Source: Actinomycetes bacterium
Lineage (GTDB): Bacteria > Actinomycetota > Actinomycetes > Streptosporangiales > Streptosporangiaceae
Assembly: GCA_025964635.1 (NCBI GenBank)
Contig: JAOPYP010000009.1
Span: 1 to 5,184, forward strand
Length of the DNA: 5,184 nt
Direction: 5' to 3'
In this document: in pieces, positions 1 to 3,939 of the stretch
Layout: each line of letters opens with the position of its first letter
How positions within the stretch are numbered: the stretch's first letter is position 1
Notes under the pieces: model-generated
What the model saw: only the letters and a program-made list of their open reading frames with translations
Database searches by the model: none
Told to the model about the DNA's origin: nothing
Program-made: the position numbers and the translations under genes

Positions 1-25
1 GGCCCGCGCGGCAAGGGCGCGGGCC
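1..25 (-). terminator. Strong GC hairpin downstream of the SatP-family gene
   Basis: Positions 1-9 (GGCCCGCGC) and 17-25 (GCGCGGGCC) are perfect reverse complements, giving a 9-bp all-GC stem with a 7-base loop. It lies about 75 bases past the stop of the minus-strand transporter gene, where an actinomycete terminator would be expected. Any T-tract on the minus strand would fall beyond the left edge, so it cannot be checked. It could equally be a structure belonging to whatever lies further left. Confidence 0.5.
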
Positions 26-30
26 GGCGC

Positions 31-58
31 CACCTGGCCGGCGTCACCTGGCCGGCGG
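31..58. repeat. Two-copy tandem repeat, 14-base unit
   Basis: CACCTGGCCGGCG occurs at 31-43 and again at 45-57, each followed by one more base (T, then G), so two 14-base units sit head to tail. They lie between the terminator-like hairpin and the stop codon of the transporter gene, in apparently noncoding DNA. No function is evident, and it may be a simple slippage duplication. Confidence 0.6.
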
Positions 59-99
59 CGGAGGTCCTCCCGGTGGCCGGACCCCGCCGCCTGGGCCAG

Positions 100-762
100 T
101 CAGTGCTGGACGGGCTTGCCGAGCGGCACGCCCGTGCCGCCGGTGGCCAGCGACGCCGCGCCGTAGAACACGTACACCCCGACCGCGGCGAAGGCCAGCA
201 CGACGTAGCCGGCCGTCTTCAGCAGGCCGGTCGACGCCTCCTCCGTGCCGAGCAGCACCAGCAGCAGGGCCACGTCCACCAGCGCGAAGATCAACGTGAA
301 CGCGAGCGGCAGCCGCAGGGTGGCCAGGGTGAGTACCACGATGATGACCAGCCAGGAGATCAGGAAAAGCTCCTGAGTGGCGGCGGCGGCCAGGATCGTG
401 ATGCCGAACCAGCCATGGACGAGCCCCAGCACGAGCACCGCGTAGCTCAGCCAGAACCCGGCAAAGATGCCGAAGATGCTGGCTACGGCGCTCTGGCCGA
501 TGGCCGCGCTCCAGATCGTCGCCACGATCAGGCCGATCGAGGTGGCCGCCAGGATGATGGGCAGCGAGGCGCCCACCGCAGTGGCCGGCACCACGCCCAC
601 CAGGACCAGGCCCAGGGCGACCGACCCAACGATAAATGTCGGCAGTCCCAGCATGGCCGGGTCGCCGGCCAGGGGCGCGAGCACCGGCGCCGGGGCTCCC
701 GCAATCTCCGATTCTGTGGCCGGGGCGGATCCGGCAGAGTGACTGGCATCGAGATCGGTCAT
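100..762 (-). CDS. GPR1/FUN34/YaaH (SatP)-family membrane transporter
   Basis: A 220-residue membrane protein of the acetate/succinate-proton symporter family (AceTr; E. coli SatP is the model). The probable role is uptake or efflux of acetate or similar small carboxylates across the cytoplasmic membrane. A polar, Ala/Pro-rich N-terminal stretch (1-30) leads into DPAMLGLPTF (34-43), matching the family's NPAPLGL-type signature. Six hydrophobic segments follow, at roughly 40-60, 66-84, 92-112, 122-145, 151-172 and 184-203. The third contains FAGFWLSYA (100-108), close to the family's YGxFWLSxA. The second-helix region usually carries a GG-Q-G-E-GN pattern that is poorly kept here, so substrate assignment is uncertain. 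The reading frame stays open upstream, but the ATG at 762 is chosen because AAGGAG lies six bases before it, family similarity begins soon after, and the longer frame runs through noncoding divergent DNA. Family assignment is confident; substrate is inferred. Confidence 0.85.
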   Translation of the reverse strand: MTDLDASHSAGSAPATESEIAGAPAPVLAPLAGDPAMLGLPTFIVGSVALGLVLVGVVPATAVGASLPIILAATSIGLIVATIWSAAIGQSAVASIFGIFAGFWLSYAVLVLGLVHGWFGITILAAAATQELFLISWLVIIVVLTLATLRLPLAFTLIFALVDVALLLVLLGTEEASTGLLKTAGYVVLAFAAVGVYVFYGAASLATGGTGVPLGKPVQH

Positions 763-768
763 CGGCTG

Positions 769-774
769 CTCCTT
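769..774 (-). promoter_or_regulatory. Ribosome binding site fixing the transporter start
   Basis: On the minus strand AAGGAG lies six bases upstream of the ATG at 762-760. It is the only good Shine-Dalgarno sequence among the possible starts of this long open frame and is the main reason for choosing this start. Confidence 0.8.
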
Positions 775-796
775 CGCAGGAAACGCACGAGGCCGC

Positions 797-825
797 AAAT
801 TACGCGGGCCATTGCACAATGCGTA
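797..825 (-). promoter_or_regulatory. Candidate transporter promoter with an inverted repeat
   Basis: On the minus strand TAATTT (802-797) fits the actinobacterial -10 pattern TANNNT and would give a 5' leader of roughly 28 bases. No convincing -35 hexamer is seen at 820-825 (TACGCA). Between the two sits the inverted repeat CATTG-CA-CAATG (810-821), placed where a bound regulator would block RNA polymerase. The promoter call rests on the -10 alone; the operator role is inference. Confidence 0.35.
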
Positions 826-944
826 CCTCCGCCACGTAGACGGGTGGTTCTCACTTTGAGCCAGCCCCGCCCTCGCGCCTGTGGTTTTGGTCCCCGGGGG
901 GTGAGGGAGTGCCGTGTGACTGTCCTGACGGCAGGCCATCCGGG

Positions 945-965
945 CACACCAGTGGGGCTGGTGTG
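945..965. repeat. Inverted repeat in the divergent intergenic region
   Basis: CACACCAG (945-952) and CTGGTGTG (958-965) are perfect 8-bp arms around the 5-base loop TGGGG, extendable by one G-T wobble. It is the most conspicuous structure in the 339-base gap between the divergent transporter and oxygenase genes. It is about 80 bases upstream of the -10-like box at 1044, so it could be an activator or repressor site for either gene, or a hairpin in a longer leader. Beyond this and the separately listed promoter elements I see nothing else in the gap. Confidence 0.45.
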
Positions 966-1043
966 TGCCACCGCCACGCCACCCCGGCCCGGGCGCGCCG
1001 CGAGCCGGACCGCCCGGCACGTCAGGCCACGGTGCGGAGTGGG

Positions 1044-1049
1044 TAGTTT
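1044..1049 (+). promoter_or_regulatory. -10-like box of a leaderless-type promoter
   Basis: TAGTTT fits TANNNT and ends eight bases before the ATG at 1058, the spacing expected when transcription begins at or next to the start codon, as is common in actinomycetes. The surrounding bases are AT-richer than the flanking DNA. No good -35 element is visible about 17 bases upstream. If real, it drives the oxygenase-kinase operon. Confidence 0.4.
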
Positions 1050-1057
1050 TGAGTGGT

Positions 1058-1105
1058 ATGAGGACGTTGCAGAACACAGTCGGCCGGCCCGGGGCGACCC
1101 GTTGA
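1058..1105 (+). CDS. 15-codon leader ORF, or true N-terminus of the oxygenase
   Basis: ATG at 1058 opens a 15-residue frame (MRTLQNTVGRPGATR) ending in TGA at 1103-1105. That stop overlaps the candidate TTG start of the oxygenase gene as TTGA. Third codon positions here are mostly G or C, whereas the oxygenase frame over 1039-1080 has A/T-ending codons, so protein-coding signal seems to switch frame near 1085-1100. Two readings fit: a translated leader peptide coupled to the oxygenase, or the real oxygenase start separated from its frame by a one-base error or mutation in the CCCGGGG run at 1088-1094. No Shine-Dalgarno is seen, but the promoter spacing suits a leaderless start. Confidence 0.3.
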   Translation: MRTLQNTVGRPGATR

Positions 1106-1998
1106 CCGCAGATCCGTACGCGGCCGCGGCCGGCCTGGTGTCCCGGTCGGCCGCGGCGTACGCGTCGAGCATCCCCGAGCACCCGGCCGACGAGGGTTTC
1201 TTCGGCCCCGGGAGCGTGGCCTGGCGGGTGAGCGCCGACCTATCCACCCCCGTGGCCGGACTCCGGGCGCTGCACATGCAGGCGCTGCACCCGCTGGCCA
1301 TGGCCGGGGTGGACCAGCACAGCGACTGGCGCCAGGATCCGGTCGGGCGGCTGGCGGCTACCAACGCCTACCTGGCCACGGTGACCTTCGGCGACCGCGG
1401 ATCGGCGGAGCGGGTCGCCGCCCGGGTACGCCGCATCCACGAGCACGTCCGCGGCGTGGACAAGGTCACCGGCCGGCCTTACGCGGCCGGGGATCCCGCG
1501 CTGCTGCTGTGGGTCCACGCCACGTTCGTCGAGTCCGGGATCGTGGCCGCCGGGCTGTTCGGGACGCCGCTCGCGGCGCCGGACGCCGACCGCTTCGTGG
1601 CGGAGATGGTGACCGAGGCCGAGCTGGTGGGCGTGCCCCGCGCCCTGGTCCCGGCCAGCACCGCGGACCTGGAGGCCTACATCGCGTCCGTCCGCCCGGA
1701 ACTGCGGTGCACGCCGGCCGCCCGCGAGTCCATGGACTACCTCCTCGCCCCGCCGGGGCTGGACGAGGACATGGCGGAGATCTGGCAGGACGTGCGGGAT
1801 GCCGCCGTCGGGTCGCTGCCCGCCTGGGCGCGCGAGATGTACGGGTACGCGGAGCCGTCGCCGCCGCTGACCGACGCCCGCCGGGCGGAGATCCGCCAGG
1901 CACTCGGGGTGCTCGACGCGGTGTTCCTCGGCGAACCCGGCGTGCTCGAGGCCCGCCAGCGGATCGTCCTGCGGGCCCGCGCGGCGCGGCCCGCGTGA
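1102..1998 (+). CDS. MpaB/DUF2236-family oxygenase-like protein
   Basis: About 298 residues, matching the DUF2236 family that includes fungal MpaB (oxidative cleavage of a farnesyl chain in mycophenolic acid synthesis) and, more distantly, heme-containing latex-clearing proteins (Lcp). Visible family features, numbered from the TTG at 1102: FFGPGSVAWRV (33-43), RALHMQALHPLAMAGVDQHSD (centred on 65), FGD (96-98), RIHEHV (111-116), YAAGDPALLLWVHAT (centred on 134) with His139, ELVGVP (174-179) and VRPELR (197-202). Conserved histidines at 63, 73, 113 and 139 are candidates for metal or heme contacts. No signal peptide is seen, so it is probably cytoplasmic or membrane-associated. The start is uncertain: no clear Shine-Dalgarno precedes TTG 1102, GTG 1039 would add codons with poor composition, and GTG 1138 is also possible. 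The stop overlaps the kinase start. Family is clear; substrate is unknown. Confidence 0.8.
   Translation: MTADPYAAAAGLVSRSAAAYASSIPEHPADEGFFGPGSVAWRVSADLSTPVAGLRALHMQALHPLAMAGVDQHSDWRQDPVGRLAATNAYLATVTFGDRGSAERVAARVRRIHEHVRGVDKVTGRPYAAGDPALLLWVHATFVESGIVAAGLFGTPLAAPDADRFVAEMVTEAELVGVPRALVPASTADLEAYIASVRPELRCTPAARESMDYLLAPPGLDEDMAEIWQDVRDAAVGSLPAWAREMYGYAEPSPPLTDARRAEIRQALGVLDAVFLGEPGVLEARQRIVLRARAARPA
1971..1994 (+). promoter_or_regulatory. Hairpin directly before the kinase GTG start
   Basis: GCGGGCC (1971-1977) pairs with GGCCCGC (1988-1994), and the stem ends one base before the GTG start at 1995. The position normally holding a Shine-Dalgarno is occupied by this stem and no AGGAGG-like sequence is present. 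The kinase would then be translated mainly by ribosomes finishing the oxygenase gene. In such GC-rich coding DNA the pairing may be partly coincidental. Confidence 0.35.
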
Positions 1999-3434
1999 AG
2001 AAGCTGCTGGCCGCGATCTCGGTGGTCGCGGGGCTTGCCGGGCTGGCCGTGGTGGGCCGCCGGGTGGGGCGGCTGCGGCTGTCCCGCGGCCGGGCCGCGG
2101 TGCAGCTGGTCGTCCGCGGCGGCCTGCGTTACGCGGGGAGCGCGCCGCGCCTGTTCGCCGCGGCCGGTGAGCACCGGCAGGAACTCCGCAACGATCTCGC
2201 CCTGCAGACCGCCGAGGACGTGGCCACCACCCTGGGCGCGATGAAGGGCGTCCTGATGAAGATCGGGCAGATGGCCAGCTACGTGGACGACGGCCTGTCA
2301 CCCGCCGTCCGCCGCACGCTGAGCCGGCTGCAGGACAGTGTCCCGCCGATGAGCGCCGGGCTCGCCGCGGGGGTCGTCCGGGAGGAGCTGGGCCTGCCGC
2401 CGGAGGAGGCGTTCGCCCGCTGGGACCCCGAGCCCATCGCGGCCGCGTCCATCGGGCAGGTGCACCGGGCCCTCACCCACGACGGCCGCGCGGTCGCGGT
2501 CAAGGTCCAGTATCCGGGCATCGCCGAGACCATCGCGGCGGACCTGAGCAACGTCGCGCTGCTGCGCCGGATGCTGCGCATCACCGCGCCCGCCCAGGAC
2601 GTGGACGCGCTCATCGCGGAACTGCGCGACCGGGTCCTGGAGGAACTGGACTACCGGCGGGAAGCGGAGAACCAGCGGCTGGTGGCCGCGTACTACGACG
2701 GCCACCCCACGATCATGGTCCCGAAGATCATCGACGAGCTGTCCACCCGGCGGCTGGTGACCAGTGAGCTGGCCGACGGCGCCCGCTTCGCCGAGCTGGC
2801 CCAGTGGTCCCAGCACGAGCGCGACCTGGCCGCGGAGACCATCTACCGGTTCACGTTCCGCAGCCTGTACGACGTCCACGCGTTCAACGGCGACCCGCAT
2901 CCCGGCAATTACCTGTTCCACGGCGGCGGCCGGGTCACGTTCCTCGACTTCGGCCTGGTCAAGCACTTCAGCGCGGAGGAGCTGCGGCCGCTCGTGGACA
3001 TGGTCCGGTACCTGTGCGTGGAGCAGGACCCGGAGGCCTTCCGGGCCGCCATGGTGGATGCGGGCTTTCTCCGCGCGGACGCCCCGCTGAACACCGAGAC
3101 GGTGGTCGAGCACATGGCGGTCTTCTACGACACGGTCCGCACGCCGGGACCGCGCACCATGACGGGGGATTACGCATCGGCCGTGGTGCGCCGGTTCTTT
3201 GACGTGCGCAGCCCGCTGGCCCAGTGGGTGAGTGTCCCGCGGTCCTACGTCATCCTGCAGCGCATCAACCTGGGCCTGTTCGCAATCCTGGGCGAGCTGA
3301 CCGCCACGGCGGACTGGCGCGCCATCGCCGAGGAGATCTGGCCCTTCATCCAGGGACCGCCCGCGACGCCGATGGGCGAGGCCGAGGCGGTCTGGCGGGC
3401 CGGGCGGTCATCGGCGGCCGAGCCGGTCGGCTGA
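1995..3434 (+). CDS. ABC1/UbiB/AarF-family atypical kinase
   Basis: A 479-residue member of the ABC1 (ADCK/COQ8/UbiB) protein-kinase-like family, whose characterised members support isoprenoid quinone synthesis and lipid homeostasis, probably through ATPase activity. A hydrophobic N-terminal stretch (4-20) followed by basic residues (22-33) suggests a membrane anchor with the body in the cytoplasm. The family motifs appear in order: KIGQ (89-92), the Ala-rich loop AAASIGQ (149-155), VAVKVQYPG with Lys170, ELD (217-219, the ExD motif), DPHPGN (300-305) with catalytic-loop Asp300 and Asn305, and LDFG (317-320) with metal-binding Asp318. The loop reads FNGDPHPGN where many relatives have HADPHPGN. 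Length is normal and no essential motif is missing, so it should be active. The GTG start overlaps the oxygenase stop (GTGA), indicating coupled translation. The substrate is unknown; partnership with the oxygenase is inferred from the overlap. Confidence 0.93.
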   Translation: MKKLLAAISVVAGLAGLAVVGRRVGRLRLSRGRAAVQLVVRGGLRYAGSAPRLFAAAGEHRQELRNDLALQTAEDVATTLGAMKGVLMKIGQMASYVDDGLSPAVRRTLSRLQDSVPPMSAGLAAGVVREELGLPPEEAFARWDPEPIAAASIGQVHRALTHDGRAVAVKVQYPGIAETIAADLSNVALLRRMLRITAPAQDVDALIAELRDRVLEELDYRREAENQRLVAAYYDGHPTIMVPKIIDELSTRRLVTSELADGARFAELAQWSQHERDLAAETIYRFTFRSLYDVHAFNGDPHPGNYLFHGGGRVTFLDFGLVKHFSAEELRPLVDMVRYLCVEQDPEAFRAAMVDAGFLRADAPLNTETVVEHMAVFYDTVRTPGPRTMTGDYASAVVRRFFDVRSPLAQWVSVPRSYVILQRINLGLFAILGELTATADWRAIAEEIWPFIQGPPATPMGEAEAVWRAGRSSAAEPVG

Positions 3435-3554
3435 CGACACACCGTGTGACCAGCCAGTACTCCTGCGTGATTAAAGGGCCCTGATCCCGCGTGACACGTG
3501 CGCGGTTATCAGAGTTGAGTGGCCGGTGCGCCTGCGGCGGGCTTCCACTGGGTC

Positions 3555-3560
3555 CATACT
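3555..3560 (+). promoter_or_regulatory. -10 box of a leaderless promoter for the small gene
   Basis: CATACT (3555-3560) resembles the TATAAT-type -10 and ends exactly seven bases before the ATG at 3568, which would place the transcript start on the A of ATG. The -35 region near 3532-3537 (CTGCGG) is weak. No proper Shine-Dalgarno lies between, only AGGG immediately before the ATG, which supports leaderless translation. Confidence 0.45.
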
Positions 3561-3567
3561 TGTAGGG

Positions 3568-3792
3568 ATGAAGCCAGCCCGCGCCGCGACCCGGCGTTAT
3601 CTGCCAGGAAGTCCCTTCAACACGCCTCCGGTTGTCCGCCCGGTGAAGGAATTCGCCGCGGGTGACCAGGTGACCCACGACCGCTACGGTCTCGGCCGCG
3701 TCCTCACCGCCGACGAGTCCGGCGTTTTCGTGGACTTCGGCACTCAGCAGGAGCGGATCTCCGCCCCGTACACCAAGCTGACCAAGCTCTGA
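3568..3792 (+). CDS. Small protein with UvrD/PcrA-tail-like Tudor (SH3-like) domain
   Basis: 74 residues. The first 28 are basic and Pro-rich, probably disordered. Residues 29-74 (FAAGDQVTHDRYGLGRV, then VFVDFG, then APYTKLTKL) follow the pattern of the small Tudor/SH3-like barrel at the C-terminus of UvrD/PcrA helicases, with GDxVxHxxYGxGxV, a central VDFG strand and a closing LxKL. In PcrA this tail contacts RNA polymerase; CarD-type proteins use a related fold. As a stand-alone small protein it could bind RNA polymerase or another nucleic-acid machine, but that is inference. An upstream in-frame ATG at 3526 would add 14 residues; the ATG at 3568 is preferred because it sits at ideal distance from a -10-like box and family similarity lies after it. 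It is separated from the kinase gene by 133 bases, so it is probably transcribed on its own. Confidence 0.75.
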   Translation: MKPARAATRRYLPGSPFNTPPVVRPVKEFAAGDQVTHDRYGLGRVLTADESGVFVDFGTQQERISAPYTKLTKL

Positions 3793-3813
3793 GCTGCCCG
3801 GTTCTGCCTACCC

Positions 3814-3837
3814 GGTCATGACCTGCGGTCACTGACC
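3814..3837. repeat. Two adjacent GGTCA/TGACC palindromes
   Basis: GGTCATGACC (3814-3823) and GGTCACTGACC (3827-3837) are perfect palindromes made from the same 5-base half-site, three bases apart; a further TGACC follows at 3849-3853. They lie just after the stop of the small gene, in the convergent gap. They could be a paired binding site for a dimeric regulator, or alternative hairpins helping to end transcription. Confidence 0.5.
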
Positions 3838-3913
3838 AGCTGGGTGTCTGACCTGCCGGTTTAGCAGCGCGGGTCTCTGAAGTACCAGGTTCGAAAAGCA
3901 CTGGGCCGTGCCC

Positions 3914-3939
3914 CTGACGCCGCCCGCTCCGGCGTTCAG
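3914..3939. terminator. Terminator-like hairpin between convergent genes
   Basis: CTGACGCCG (3914-3922) pairs with CGGCGTTCAG (3930-3939) with a single bulged T, around a 7-base loop. It overlaps the stop codon (3938-3936) of the minus-strand polyketide gene and lies about 120 bases past the small plus-strand gene, so it could serve both directions. No T-run follows on either side, which is usual for GC-rich actinomycete terminators but limits confidence. Confidence 0.4.

Noticed and set aside
73..1038. Plus-strand open frame extending the oxygenase far upstream
   Set aside because: It runs antisense to the transporter gene and gives an Arg/Gln/Gly/His-rich translation with no family features; recognisable similarity begins only after about 1180.
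763..1182. Minus-strand extension of the transporter by 140 residues
   Set aside because: The extension reads through the divergent intergenic region, has no family similarity, and a good AAGGAG site marks the ATG at 762.
1974..1985. 12-base sequence identical to positions 1-12
   Set aside because: The shared GGCCCGCGCGGC is low-complexity GC sequence, so a chance match is likely in this background.
1240..2301. Long minus-strand open frame of 353 codons
   Set aside because: It is antisense to the oxygenase and kinase genes; its Arg/Pro/Gly-rich translation is typical of a shadow frame in GC-rich DNA.
2298..3113. Minus-strand open frame of 271 codons
   Set aside because: It lies opposite the kinase gene, whose ordered conserved motifs show which strand is real.
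3438..3448. CACAC-C-GTGTG palindrome after the kinase stop
   Set aside because: The 5-bp arms with a one-base centre cannot fold into a hairpin, and there is no T-run; too short to call a terminator or operator.
3881..3905. GGTTCGAAA resembling a tRNA T-loop
   Set aside because: The flanking bases do not form a T-stem and no acceptor, D or anticodon arms can be built around it.
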